64,000 nt of DNA from Ampullaceana balthica. Lineage: Eukaryota; Mollusca; Gastropoda; Lymnaeidae. Below are positions 43,421 through 56,000 of this stretch, in pieces. Under the pieces are notes generated by a model. It was not told where the DNA came from and searched no databases. It worked only from the letters and a program-made list of their open reading frames with translations. Both the position numbers and the translations under genes were made by a program. The stretch spans positions 540,001 to 604,000 of the forward strand of contig CALYLW010000323.1 in NCBI GenBank assembly GCA_944989445.1. Reading direction: 5' to 3'. Within the stretch, counting starts at the first letter, position 1, and each line of letters opens with the position of its first letter.

Positions 43421-43994
43421 GAGCAATCATCACTTCGCAACTGTTTGGACTTTCTTTTTAAAATCTCTCTCTTAGGTTCGGAAATATTTATGTTTTTACA
43501 AAATTTAATACAATTAAAATTATATGCAGTGACTCACATAACATTTATATTATTGAGAAACTAGAAGTTGTTGGACGCCTAAATTCACAAAGTCATAGTG
43601 CCAAACCTGAAGCACCCATTGAATATGAATGATTGAAATTCTTACAGAAACAATTTATATATAAAGCTTCTTTTTTTTTAACTGTAAAAAAGACGCTTTA
43701 AATTTTTCCTTTTAATAGCGTGGAGGAGAAATATCTAAGCGTTTATTATAATGCTAATATCCCCGTTGGACCAAGCTATTTGCCACGCCCTTCCATGAAA
43801 CTTACCTTAATCTTCGTGGGTTGAAAATGCTGCCCTTAATTATAAAGAAATAGTGATCCCATGCCTATTGTTTGGGTGACCGTAAATAATGGTGTTAAAA
43901 AGTAACCCACCAAACTAGGGTCTATTAAAGATATCAAACTAAATATGTTTTTAAGTAAAGCACTTTACAAGAAACCAAAAGAATGATCAGCGGC

Positions 43995-44340
43995 TTATCG
44001 TGGGTTTCAGCCGCCCAGGGCAGATCCAAGTTTTCCGCCCTTCTCTCCCATTTTAAAATAAAATGCAATTATTATAAATAAACGAAAATCTTTATTCGAA
44101 AATATTAATAAGAACATTTATAAATTGTTATATTAAAACTAAAAATTGAATATTCTTGATCTAAAATTGTAATTCTCTGCTTTTCCTCATGCCAAAACCG
44201 TTGACGTCAATGTCAATATCTATGTTTTAATTCATTTAATGCCCATCTACTTAAGTTATTAAACTAAATATGTTTTCAAGTTAACCACCCATGGCAGAAA
44301 CCAAGTTTGCCGCCCCTCCCCCATTTGTCGGGGCCATCTT
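43995..44340. repeat. Dispersed repeat, copy 2
   Basis: Parallels 14660-14960 in the same orientation. Landmarks are GGCAGATCCAAGTTTTCCGC, TTATAAATTGTTATATTA and TTCTTGATCTAAAATTG. A further fragment at 44500-44560 (CGTCACTAGGGGGTGCGGAT) looks like a decayed hAT end. Confidence 0.5.
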
Positions 44341-44879
44341 CTCGGTTAACCAGTGCTTGATTAAGTGAATTTTTTAATGAAAAAAAAATAACGCTTATTC
44401 CACCTATATTTGTATAGACTCTAACTTAAGATCTACAGTCGACGAAATAATATAAGATTTCATTTTTTTTAAACTGCTGAATCCAAAAAGGTTCCCACCA
44501 GATGCGTCACTAGGGGGTGCGGATCGCACCGGTTGACACCATCACAGGGGGTGACACCAAACGTAAAATTTTGCCGTCTAAAATTTTATGTCATGTCACA
44601 AAAATAGTTTACCAAATTTTTTCACTGAGAAAAATGACGTTATACAGTGAAATACATTGAAAGCGAAAATGCTTAATAAGAAATATCGGTTAACATGAAA
44701 TAATAATAATAATAACACGATAAACTACTATGTATTTTATATACATTTATTTCTCTTAAAACGAAACAAAAATCACTTGACACAAAAATTCAAAAAGATT
44801 TCGCTTCTCTGAATGAACCAAAAACGGAAAGCGAAATCTGCCATCCCCGGGTCACAATGAAGATTCATCTTCTAGAAAC

Positions 44880-45521
44880 TTTAACAAATGTAATAGAGAT
44901 ATAAAACTAAAATGCTACCTCACTTTGGTGAGACCTGTACTAGAATATGCATCTTCTGTATGGGACCCATCCACCAAAGAAAACATTGATAAACTAGAAC
45001 AAATTCAAAAAAGAGCTGCCCGATTCATTACTGGAGAATATTCAAAACTGACAAGAATAACACCATTAGTTAAATCATCAAACCTTGAAACACTAGAGGA
45101 TAGAAGAACCAGGTAGCATTTTAGTTTTATATCTCTATTACATTTGTTAAAGTTTCTTTTTATAAAGCCTAAGGTTTTGTTTGATTTTTTAATAACTTCA
45201 TTGACATGGGGATTCCATGATAGTTACATAAAGCAATTAATTCTAATTTGGAAATACAACACAAAGATGACTTAATACAACCCTCAGATAGACATACGGA
45301 TAAAAAAACACCTTTCTTATTCCGTATGCAAGAAGTTTTCCGTCTTCCCGTCCGGAATTCGGGCGTGGAATGGGTTGCCTGAAGAATCCAGGAAAACCAA
45401 CACTTTATCAACTTTTAAATCTCTAATAAAAATGCAGGACTAATCACAAACCACAGATAAGCGTAGGACGCAATAATCTTCTGTATAGAAGGAGCGTCTG
45501 TAAACAGATAAGATAAGATAG
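44880..45521 (+). pseudogene. LINE 3' end (CR1/Jockey-like) with hairpin tail
   Basis: Plus-strand codons give LRPVLEYASSVWDPSTKENI-like sequence, with RAARFITGEY and LETLEDRRTR, the post-RT region of CR1/Jockey-like LINEs. After an inverted 47-bp segment at 45112-45160 the frame resumes with RAWNGLPEESRKTNTLSTF, the typical end of these proteins. The 3' tail holds the hairpin GACGC...GCGTC (45467-45499) and ends in ATAAG-type repeats. The inverted segment is a copy of 44872-44918, so this insertion is internally rearranged. No catalytic RT motifs remain. Confidence 0.8.
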
Positions 45522-46065
45522 AATCTTTCTAGAAATCGTTGAGATGCTTTCTAAATATGATCTAATGCTGAAAGAACACCTAATGAGATAAAGACAAGCA
45601 CATATAAACTCAAATCATCCGTATTTTATCTAGCATCAATAACTCAGAATGAGTTTATTGAAGGAGAATCTTGTCATGGATATAAATTATTCCAGGTCCA
45701 GGTATTTTGGGATGATGTTCGAAAGCACACCTTACCCATCACGCCCATCACACACTGATCAAATGTTTGAAGTGATGAGATGTGTGAAGATTCACAATAG
45801 AAAAGTTGAAGTAAGAGAACTGTTTCTGGGATTTTTCTCTTTCAAGAGGAAAAAAAAATTGTTGGCCTTAGTTCTGATAACATTAAAAATCTGGAAAGCG
45901 ATCGACTCCGCATTATGTTGTGCCGCGTTGCGACTATTACTGGACTCCATGGAGGCGTTAAAATCATTTTGAAAAGAAAGAAAAGGAAATCTATTTTTAA
46001 TGGATGTGTGGATCATACACTTAACTTGAGCGGCCAACACCCTTTTGCTGACTATTTTTCGTGCG
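45521..46065 (+). pseudogene. hAT transposase relic, N-terminal/middle part (DUF4371/ZMYM type)
   Basis: Plus-strand frames read EMLSKYDLMLKEHLM, then YFGMMFESTPYPSRPSHTDQ, VELRELFLGFF-like sequence, and LNLSGQHPFADYF. These follow, in order, the landmarks of ZMYM1-like/DUF4371 hAT transposases. Stops and frameshifts break it. The C-terminal half of what may be the same copy appears at 48780-49780, separated by other repeats. Confidence 0.7.
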
Positions 46066-46084
46066 TGAATAAATAAATAAATAA

Positions 46085-46110
46085 ATATATATATATATAT
46101 ATATATATAA
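46085..46110. repeat. (TA)n microsatellite
   Basis: About 26 bp of TA repeats following ATAAATAAATAAATA, at the break point of the hAT relic. Confidence 0.8.
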
Positions 46111-46579
46111 TGGCTCTATGGCCAGCCAGATTAGGCCGGATTTATGAAGTGAAATTCTGCCGAACCCGGAGCCAGATTTGTAAAAAATGGCCGGATTCTG
46201 GATTTGCCGAAGATGAAATCCGGTACATCCCTAATCATAGCTAGGGCTGCCAATATTGTTGAAAAAAGCTGCACGGGTACTCATCCAAAACGCCGCATCA
46301 TTTTCGTGGCCATGGCTGCAATAGAATGCAACCTAGCCTAGCGAGCCATCCATGCACCTCATTTCACACAATAGCTAACAGCATACTTCCAAAAACATAC
46401 TATTGTGCTCTACAAACTTTTATCCCTGTTGTAAATGCATTCGCCATATTCATAAACTAAAACTACAGTAAACTGAAGATTCAAACAATCTGTCAACAAC
46501 AATGACATAACGTTCAGTCAGGTCATAGGGCACAGCAGCTTGAATGTTAATGTCCACTAGGCGGCGGTCAATGATCCTT

Positions 46580-46790
46580 ATAAGATTCGTTGGTTCGTGT
46601 GCAACTGCAGAGTAAAAAAAAAGTCGTGAGCAAAGTTGCACATCATCCATTTTTTGTGCAGTACTACACAATTTGCTGCGCTGTTATTCTAAACTTCTGC
46701 GCGGCGTCGGCCAGAGAACTGCGCGGCCGCGAAACCACGCAGATTAAAGGGAACATTGGCGGCGGTATTAACTTTTTAATTGATAAACTT
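46580..46790 (-). repeat. hAT-derived fragment, related to 27850-28060 and 63600-63790
   Basis: Shares TTTTTTGTGCAGTACTACAC-type sequence, the GCTGTTATTCTAAACTTCTG block and AAGGGAACATTG with the two other copies. Only this part of the element is recognisable. Confidence 0.6.
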
Positions 46791-47071
46791 TACATACTGA
46801 CAACTTTGTACGTATTATTAAAATCAGTTTTTCTGCTAGGACTACACAAGAAACACAAGAGAATGGGCGCGAGTTTAAAAAAAATTCAGCAAGGCGCGTC
46901 AACACCTGTTTGGAAGTAAACAGTTATTACATCACCAACCATTCACAAACCAAACCTGTAACTTAAAAAAATTAAATCAAGTTCAAATTATTTTTTAAAA
47001 AACAAAAACTTTCAGATATTTTTTGTTATTACAATTACATATATACTGTAAATATCTTTGAACAACTAAAA

Positions 47072-47240
47072 CAGGGGTCGGGAAACTTTTTGTCTGAGAG
47101 AGCCATAAACACAACATATTTTGAGATGCAATGCTGTGAGAACCATACATTATGTTTAAGACTAAAAATTTAGTAAATGTGTGCATTTTGTGTAATTTCA
47201 ACACTAAAAGTACAATAATTATGATTCTCTCTGAATTCTT
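47072..47240. mobile_element. Truncated hAT MITE, CAGGGGTC family
   Basis: Starts CAGGGGTCGGGAAACTTTTT and includes the ATTATGTTTAAGACTAAAAA region shared with 50324-50652 in the opposite sense. The second end was not found, so it is truncated. Confidence 0.6.
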
Positions 47241-47319
47241 TTTAATAACATTGTTATGCTGTTATTATTACCACGTTTTTTTTTATTATGACCATGTTTT
47301 TATTAACTATCTAAAATGC

Positions 47320-47990
47320 CTGTCTGTCCGCAAAATTTTCAATATTTCAATGGAAAATTACACCACCTCTGATGGTCCTAGAGATCTCAAAATTTTACCA
47401 CAGATTGATATTGGATGACAATACATTGTATCAAAATTTCAGATCGAACGATTTTAAATTAATGCATTTTTAGTTTATCTCTATATAGCATCTCTATCCG
47501 TCTGCTATTGTTGACATCCACGTGCCACCGGAGTTCACCCCAGCCATCGATGACCACATCCCCGTGTTGAACAGCAAGGGGAGTTCCGTCACGTTCAGTC
47601 TGTAAATGTTTATCACGCGATGCGTATTATATTGAACATAATTAATACTTCAATAATGCGTATTATATTGAACATAATCAATACTATCAATAATCAAAAG
47701 GAAGCAACAAAACTCACCATAGCATAGACTAGAAAGAATAAAATAAATAGAGGTTAAAAAAAGATTTTTAAAAACTAAGTTTTTATAAGTGGACTAAAAA
47801 GAAGTAAGAAGAAAATAATTTTTTCCCCAAAGTTGTGTTTCAAAATTCTTTTTCATGAATAATTAAAATTTAAAACTTATAAGTTCAAATACTTTGATTT
47901 AATATGACTAAAAGCGTGGGGCGGATGTTTGGTATAAAAATTAAATAAATAATATAAAAGACTCGTTAACTTCCTGTCATTGATTCATTG
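47320..47990 (-). repeat. Dispersed repeat R2, copy 2
   Basis: Inverted copy of 30900-31600. It contains an extra tandem duplication of a 'GCGTATTATATTGAACATAAT' segment (near 47625 and 47658). Confidence 0.7.
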
Positions 47991-48063
47991 TGTCTCATGT
48001 TTTTTTGTTTCATGTTCAGATGGAAAAGTTGTATCAAAACACCTTGTAGTTTGCCAGAACTTT

Positions 48064-48285
48064 GAAAGACAACACGCGTGAACCCATTGAAAACGTCATT
48101 AATTAAATAAATTGCAAGCAATTAATTAGTTAAGTCGAACATTTTATTTAAACATGCGCGTTTTTTTTTGTTGATGTGACGTCACATTTCTTTACCCCCC
48201 CCTTCCCCATCGTCACACATTGTCAAAAATGCTTGACCCCCCTCCCCTCTCCCTAGGCGCGTGACGTCATTTATGGACGGCCCCC
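48064..48285 (+). mobile_element. GGGGCCGTCC MITE, right-end copy
   Basis: Keeps the right terminus TTTATGGACGGCCCCC, two TGACGTCA palindromes and the same AAATAAATTGCAAGCAATTA core as 10897-11232. The left terminus is lost. Confidence 0.75.
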
Positions 48286-48779
48286 AAGAGCACCTTCTTC
48301 ATCATCATTGCTACGCCTTCTTCTATATCTGCTTTTCTTGTAATCAACATAAAGCAATTTTTCCTTAGCTTTTTCTTCAAATGATCTAACAAATCAATGG
48401 AACATTTTACAAAATCTGAAAGTAAAGCATATAATTTCCTACATGCACCTTCTCTGAAACGTAAGCCACGCTATGCCATAGTAATTATGACTGTCACAAC
48501 TCGATCAAGACCATTTTTCCCGTGCTGCCGTTTATATTCATCTGTTGTAGTTGTGATGTGCCTATTTAGCAGTCAATTGTTGAGCCACGTTTGTTTGTAA
48601 GATATGTTCTATGCTCTACAAAGTTTTCATGACTTTGAACTACATAGGTGTTGTGCCAATCACGAAATATTTAATTGTTTATGACAATGACTCAAAAAAT
48701 TGGGGGGGGGGAGGCAAGTAAGTGGGGGCCCTAAGCTATAGGTGGTTTAGCTTATAGGTTAATTCAGAACTGCTATCAA

Positions 48780-49780
48780 CAACACTCGTCATGCTGCAGT
48801 AAGGGCAGTGAAAGAAAAAAATTCGATGAATGTGTGACAGCAACTGATGCTCTGTGTGATCCATATGAATATTTAGGCACAAGATTTAAAGTGCAATGTA
48901 TTTTACCTGCTGTCTTCAACTTCCCGTTTCTGTACTACCTCTACTTTTGGTGCGATGTATTTGAAGAAGTTAATCTTACACAGCTGTACCTTCAGACTAA
49001 GGGCTTGAATCTTGATAAGGTGGAGACAAAGCTAGAGCCCTAAGACTATTTCTGTACGAGCAACGCAATCATCTAGTAGAGCATGCAGGCTACTGCACAG
49101 GTGCTTTTAAAATCAGACCAATATGAACTGCAGAGGGCGGACCCAGGTTCAAGAAGAGGATGACAGGCGAGAAGATAAGAGATACTGGACTAACTCTACA
49201 AGAGGAAAACAAGGGGGCGATGCTTGAGTGCATTGATCGTTTCCATTCTGAAGTCTAGATCAAATCAAGCGCCATCAAGGAAGTAGCAGCCATGTTTGAG
49301 ATTGTTCAAGCCAAACGTTTGATATCTATCAGTGAAGAAGAGTAACTGGTGTCCATTCCAAGGTTGTCCACTTTCTATGGTGGTTTTTCAGAGGAAGAGC
49401 TTTTTTGAAAATACTAAAGCTGAGACGGCACCTTACAGAGAAGAGATTAATCTCGAAGAAGCCAAAGCCGGGTCCGTACTTGACGTTTTGAAATTCATAG
49501 TTTAATGGGACATCATACAATCACTCCCATACCCCTCAGTGAGCTTACGATTATTTTTTACGATCTGTGTGTTTGAGGCCTCATTTGAGAGGAGTTTTTC
49601 AAAGCTTAAGTTTATAAATAATTATTTGAGATCTGCAATGAGACAGTTCATGCTTTCTGATCATGCCATGTTATCAATAGAGAGTGATTCGGCGAAATAA
49701 ATAGATTTTGATGAAGAAATTAACAAGTTTGCAGCTTTAAAGGCCAGGGAAACTAAGCTTTATTTTATCGAGATTTAATA
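48780..49780 (+). pseudogene. hAT transposase relic, C-terminal part with dimerisation domain
   Basis: Frames read YLQTKGLNLDKVETKLE, later VFEASFERSFSKLKFINNYL, then AMRQFMLSDHAMLSIESD and IDFDEEINKFAALKAR. This is the C-terminal hAT dimerisation region of ZMYM1-like transposases, where the norm is VASCERSFSKLK. In this copy Ser/Cys positions are changed (ASFERSF). Several stops and frame changes show it is dead. Orientation matches the relic at 45521-46065. Confidence 0.8.
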
Positions 49781-49837
49781 TGACATTGTAATTGAATTAT
49801 TGCATATTATTCTGGTAGTTACTGATTGTGCAAACCC

Positions 49838-51775
49838 AATTCATCATCATCACCATCATCGCCTGTCGTGCCATCTGGGGCATAGGCCACAAACAAAGGC
49901 TCTCCGGACAGCCGGTCTTGAGCCAGTCTCTCCAGCTGTCACCAGCTGTGCCCATTCTTTTTGGTGTCTGCCTCCAGTTCTCTTCTCCAACTCAATATGG
50001 GTTGACCTCTTTTTCTCTTGCCCTGGGGGATTCAAGTGAGGGCTTGTCTCGTTATACTCATGGATGTAGGCTTTCTGAGGGTGTGACCAATCCATCTCCA
50101 TCTGCGCTGGCATATGAAATATTCTACTGCTTCTTGTTGTGTGCATCACCAGGTCCTCGTTGGTGATGACGTTGGGCCAGCGGATTCGGAGAATCATTCG
50201 GAGACATGAGTTTATACACGTTTTTAGCTTTTTTGAACTGACTGCTGTTGTTCGCCATGTTTCTGCTCCAAATAGCAAGACAGGCTTCACTGTGCTGTTG
50301 AATATCTTGACCTTGGTCTGGAACAGGGGTCAGGAAACCATGGCTCGCGAGCCAGATGTGGCTCTATTAATGGCCGCATCTGGCTCTCAGACAAATGTTC
50401 TATTATAATTAAAGAAAAAAGTTTATTCAGACTCATTTGATCTACATATTATTTGCATATAAAAACTACATAACAGTACTATTAAAAAGATTTCAGAGAC
50501 ATAACTATTGTACTTTTAGTGTTGAAATTACACAAAATGCCCACATTTACTTGAATTTTTAGTTTTAAACGTAATGTATGGCTCTCACAGAATTACTTTT
50601 CAAAATAAGTGGTGTTTATGTCTCTCTCAGACAAAAAGTTTCAAGACCCCTGGTCTGGAAGGTCAAGTTGCATGTTGCAGATACAGAATTGTTTTAGCTG
50701 GTTAAATGCAATTCTCGCCAAGCCGATTCTCACTCTTACGTCGGCGTCTGTCCCTCCTTGTATGTCAATAATGCTGCCGAGGTATTTGACTCAAGATTTG
50801 TTCCTTCCAGTGCTATAGGGGTGTTGCTTGATGTATTTATTTTAAGGACTTTGCTTTAGCCTCTATGGATGTTCTGGCTAATGCAAGCAAAGAACTGTGC
50901 CACACATAGTTAGTTTTCTCTTGCATCTGTTGCTGTGTGCACGTGTGATATTAGGGCCAGATCATCCGCAAAATCCAGGTCATCAAGCTGTTTCCATAGT
51001 GTCCACTGGATACCATTTCTCTTCTGCTCTGTAGACATATTCATTATCCAATCAATGGCTAGCAAGAATAAGAAAGGCGAAAGCAGACACTCCTTTCTGA
51101 CACCGGTCTGTACCCCGAAAAGACGCTGTTGTTTGTTGACCATGAACAATTCTACATGAGCATGGGAGTCCTTCGTAAGGGGCCTTATTTATGTCTATAA
51201 TTTTTTGCTGTACCCCATAGTGTCTTAGCAACTTTCATAGAGTTAGCTTGTCAACAGTGAGTCAACACTATCGAAGGCCTTTATAGTCAATGAGGTTGAT
51301 TTATAGTGGTGAGTTCCACTCTTAGGGATTGTTCCAATAGAATTCTCAGTGTGGCAATTTGGTCAGTGCAGGATCTGCCTTTTCTAAAACCTGCTTGTTG
51401 GTCTCTAAGATAGGTGTCCATTGGCTCCCTCACTCTGTTTAGCAGCACTTTGTTGAATACTTTGATTGGTATTGATAGCAGTTTTTTTAGCAGGGTTATT
51501 TCTCTATAGTTGAAGCATGAACTAAGATGTCATTTCTTCGGGAGCTTAATGAGGTGTCCTTCTTTCCACTCAATTGGTATCTGCTCTTCCTCCCGTACTT
51601 TCTTGAACAGAGTGTGTAGCATTTCAGAGCTGGTCTTAATATCTACTGTCAAGGCCAAGGCTTCTGCTGGTAATCTGTCTCGGTCTGTGGCTTTGCCTTT
51701 ATTTAGTTGTTTAATTGCTCTGCTTATCTCTTGTTTTGTGGGTGTGCTGCAATCTATTTATAGATCTCGTTCCCC
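49838..51775 (-). pseudogene. RTE-like LINE, reverse transcriptase and C-terminus, 5' truncated
   Basis: Reading down from 51775 on the minus strand: KGKATDRDRLPAEALAL, EWKEGHLIKLPKK, FRKGRSCTDQIATLRILLEQ, then LLSPFLFLLAIDWIMNMSTE and LDDLDFADDLALISH, where ADD is the catalytic RT box. The C-terminal part starts LLFGAETWRTTAVSSKKL and includes CLRMILRIRWPNVITNEDL. The 3' end is a GAT-type microsatellite tail (plus strand ATC repeats at 49838-49860). Several frameshifts and stops are present and a hAT MITE (50324-50652) splits it. There is no endonuclease domain. Confidence 0.88.
50324..50652. mobile_element. 329-bp hAT MITE inserted in the LINE
   Basis: Ends CAGGGGTCAGGAAAC and GTTTCAAGACCCCTG, flanked by a perfect 8-bp duplication GTCTGGAA (50316-50323, 50653-50660). 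It contains TGGCTCGCGAGCCAGATGTG, a sequence style widespread among animal hAT MITEs. It is younger than the LINE it splits. Confidence 0.92.
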
Positions 51776-52015
51776 TTGTACCCAATACAAAACGGTCAAA
51801 ACCTTATTTCATTTGAGGTTGTATAGTAATTGAAGGTAGTGTAAAGTAATGTAATATTGGTAATGTGATGTAATTGTAAATTGTGATGAAACGTAATTTA
51901 GATGAAAGTTTCTCAAATTTTAAAATATTACTGTTATATAAAAGTAGTACTTAACATTTAATGTTAAAAGTAACATCTCTTCTATTTAGGCTAGTTCTTA
52001 TTTTTAACTTCTTAC

Positions 52016-52060
52016 ATCTTATCTGTTACAGACGCTCCTTCTACACAGAAGATTATTGGG
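52016..52060 (-). repeat. LINE 3' hairpin tail, minus orientation
   Basis: Reverse complement of the GACGC...GCGTC hairpin plus ATAAGAT tail described for 44880-45521; outer stem slightly degraded (GGGC in place of GCGTC). Confidence 0.55.
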
Positions 52061-52730
52061 CTTATCCATGGTTTGCGTCTATTAATCAATGGATGAATGA
52101 CTATTTAGAAGACATTCTGTTTTTTTTTATAAATGTTTTTTATTTAAAAAATTTTTTTTTAAAGATCTGTCAGATAAGTTGAACTCTTCTCAAGCAGCAA
52201 ATTTTTAAAAATCTAAAATAAAATAATAATTATAATCTTTTTTACGGTGACTCGTGCGGAGATACTTATCTTCCATCGAGCGCCTCCCCAGGTGGCGGAT
52301 GGTCAAAGCCCACCAGATATGGAGGGTACCGGGGAAATAAAATACCCGGGATGGACCAAAATCAGAAACATGTGCCTAGCAGGAAGTGGAGAGATCCACA
52401 TAGGCTAGGGACCCAACCCGAACAAAGGCAGCTATCCTGAGAGCTACAAGGGGCATTCCTACAGAAGGTTGTGCACAGGGCTGACGACCCTGTCATGTTA
52501 AAAACTACAGTTACGAGAGCAAAACCACAGAATGGAATTTGGACTGATTACACTGAATTACGACCCATGCATGTCCAAAACCATGAGATACGATTAGCCA
52601 CATGAAATGTACTTAACCTATACAGAGCAGGTGTACTGGCCCGCCTCTGTGACGAATTATTAAGATATAGAATAGTGATTGCAACACTGCAGGAGATTAG
52701 CTGGAAAGATTCGGATATCCTAAGTACTAA

Positions 52731-53000
52731 GGGGCCGTCCATAAAGTACGTCACGCTCCAGAGGGGGGGAGGGGGTGTAAGAAAGTGTGACAGTTTGTGA
52801 CAGGGGGAGGGGGTGTCCGGGCATGTGTGACGTCACGGTGTTTTAGATTAAATTTTAATTATTTTGTTAATAAAAAAAACAACATTTTTGTTCGAAAGTG
52901 TGACATACTTTAGGGGGGGGGTCCGAGATTTGTGACAGTTTGTGACAGGGGGGGGGTAAAAATTGTCAAAAATAGCGTGACGTACTTTATGGACGGCCCC
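52731..53000. mobile_element. Complete 270-bp GGGGCCGTCC MITE
   Basis: Inverted ends GGGGCCGTCCATAAAGTACG and CGTACTTTATGGACGGCCCC, flanked by TAA on both sides (52728-52730, 53001-53003). G-rich blocks and TGTGACGTCACGG lie inside. A three-base TAA target suggests a PIF/Harbinger-type source, but the ends are not decisive. It inserted into the endonuclease of the LINE. Confidence 0.88.
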
Positions 53001-53007
53001 TAAGGAG

Positions 53008-56000
53008 CATGGGGCGTCGCTAGGAATTTTTCCGGGGGGGGGGCAAAAAACCCCACTTTTTACAAATTTAACTGACAATGCCATACAGGTTCAATTTTCA
53101 ATTAAACTCAAATTAAGTATAACATAAGGGCCGAAAAAAGCCTTAGAAGTTAATAAGACTTACACATTAGCGCTGTAATAGCTAAAATACAACATATATT
53201 AATGGATTTAATAAATTAAAAACGTAAGTTCTCTGCAAAATGTATCACAGAACTTCAGAAGAAGAAGAAATCCTCAAAAGATGGACCGAATACTGTTCTG
53301 AGCTGTACAAGGAAGACTCAAAAGGCGATACATCAGTGTTCAACTGCCCGACGTCAACTAACACAGACATGTATTCTATTCTCCGTGATGAGGTGGAAAG
53401 TTGAAAAAGGGGAAATCAGCTGGAGCAGACAACATTCCAGGTGAACTGATTCAGGCAGGAGGTGACCCTGTAATAAACATCCTAACCAACATGTGCAACA
53501 AGATCTGTCAGACAGGAGAATGGCCAACCCCCTGGACGCAATCGCTGGTTATTATGCTCTCAAAGAAGGGTAATTTACAGATGTGCCAGAACTACCGTAC
53601 AATCAGCCTGATTAGTCCCCCCAGCAAAGTCATGCTTATGATTATATTAAACATACTGAAACCACAAGCAGAGCAAATCATTTAAGAAGAGCAGGCGGGC
53701 TTCAGAGCAGGAAGGACAACGGAGAAAATCTTTAACCTGCGAGTGCTCTGTGAAAAACATCTCCAACACCAGAGCGACCTCTATCATGTCTTCATAGACT
53801 TTAAAAAACGTTCGACAGAGTGTGGCATGCGGCACTGTGGGCAACTATGCACAAATTCAACATTAACGCAAACCTCATTGAAGCGATCAAGAACCTGCAT
53901 GTACAACAGAGCAACTAGCGCAGTACTCTTCAACAGCAAGCTGGGAGATTGGTTCAATACCACTGCTGGTGTCAGATAAGGATGCTTACTTTCCTCCATC
54001 CCCTTCAACCCCTTCCTTGAAAGGATTATGACAGATGTGCTAGAAAACCACGTCGGAACAATCAGCATCAGAGGGAGAATTATAACCAACTTTCGCTTCG
54101 CCGATGACATAGACGGCCTATAACTGGCAGCGAGGACGAACTAAAAGAATTCACTGCAAAACTAGAGAAAACAAAAAGGCGTAGGGCATGGAAATCAATG
54201 CAGAAAAGACCAAGGTCATGGCAAATAGAACAATCACAAATGAAATTCGTATAAACGGGCAAAAACTCGAAGAGGTCTCCACTTTTAAATATCTAGGGGC
54301 CATAATATACAACGAAGGCTCAAAGCTAGAAATTCTTGCCAGAATGGCCGAGACAACCGCAGCGCTAAACAAACTAATACACATCTGGCAAAGCAAAATC
54401 AAAGATTCGACTAATGCGCTCTCTGGCGATGTCGGTCTTCTTGTTTGGTCCGCTCACTGCAGACCTCCAAAGAAGAATCAATGCGCTAGAGATGAGATGT
54501 TTCTGAAAGACACTGAACATCTTCTACACAGAGCACATCCAAACAAAGCGGTCTGCAACGAAATAACTGCTGTCATCGGCCCCTACGAGGACCTTCTCAC
54601 CTCAATCAAGAAGAAGAAATTACGATGGTATGGACACGTGGCAAGTTCTGGAGGTCTCGCAAAGACTATAATGCAAGGCACAGTCCAGGGAGGAAGAAAA
54701 AGAGGCAGACAAAAGAAGAGAAGGGAAGACGGCATCAAAGAGTGGACCGGCCTGTCATTCACCGGCTCCCAAAAGGCAGCACAGGACTGGGAAAAATGGC
54801 GTGAGATAGTGTCCAGTTCACGATGGTGCCCCAACGACCCACCGACGGGTTAAGGGATAGTCAAGTCAAGTTCTCACGAGAAAATTAAATTTTGCTGTGA
54901 AATAATATACGTGTAGAAACTGCGGGATTACCAAAGATGGATATCAGAAATGTTTTTAAAGGCTTTAAAAAAAAACACACGAAAAGTAGAGCAATCGCGG
55001 GATTCCAAAATGCCGTTATTAGAAGATTTTGGGGCGTCTGCGGCATCTGACTTATCATTGGCATTGAGGACAACAGTACAAGTTCAACAGCCAAACACAA
55101 CTGAAGCAACTGTTTCTATTTCTAATTTGATTATCGCTGACACTTATTCCTTTCCTAAATTGAATATTGGAAGATATTTCTGGACACACGACCTTTCAAA
55201 TGAGTTGAAATTGCAGCTGATTCGTGATTGTTGGACCACTGATAAAAAGTATGGTTTTAGAGCTGAGTGAAGGAAACAGGGTTAGTTTTTTTAGATATGC
55301 ATGGTTATCAGACCGTGGCTTGTATACTCGCAAATGTTAAAAAGTGCCTTTTGCAAATATTGCGTGTTGTTTCCGCAAAAAAAGTAATTCGAGGAGTTCA
55401 GTGGGCATTTGTCATCAAACCATGCACAAAATATAAAGATTTCAACAAAGATTCATGTAGCCACATGCAAAGCACATGACACAAAGGCTCTCATGAAGAT
55501 GCAAGTAATTGTGTTGCATTATTGGAAGCCAAAGCAGTTTCTATAGATGAGCTGTTGGACTCATCATTTAGAAGACAAATTCAAGAAGATCGCAACAAAC
55601 TGGGTCCCATCATTTCTACAATCCTATTTTGAGGCATGCATAATTTAGCACTTCGTGGAAATGAATCAAATTCTGGTAATTTTTATGACCTGTTATAGTT
55701 TCGTGTTGAATCTGGAGATGAAGGTCTTGGTAATCATTTGTCAATGGTTCTTAGTTCTTGTAGTGCTAAGTATATCTCGGCAACTACGCAAAACACTATA
55801 ATCGACATTGCTCGTGAAGCAAATAATTCAGTTGCATTTTCTATACTTGCCGACGAGACAAATGACATGTCAGGCATTGGGGAGATGTCACTTGGTGTCT
55901 GTTTTGTCAAGAACAAAATGGGAAAATGATGGTCACAGAAGAATTCCTTGGATATATTCCAATTGTCGATTGAACCGCTGAAGGTTTAGCCAACACTATC

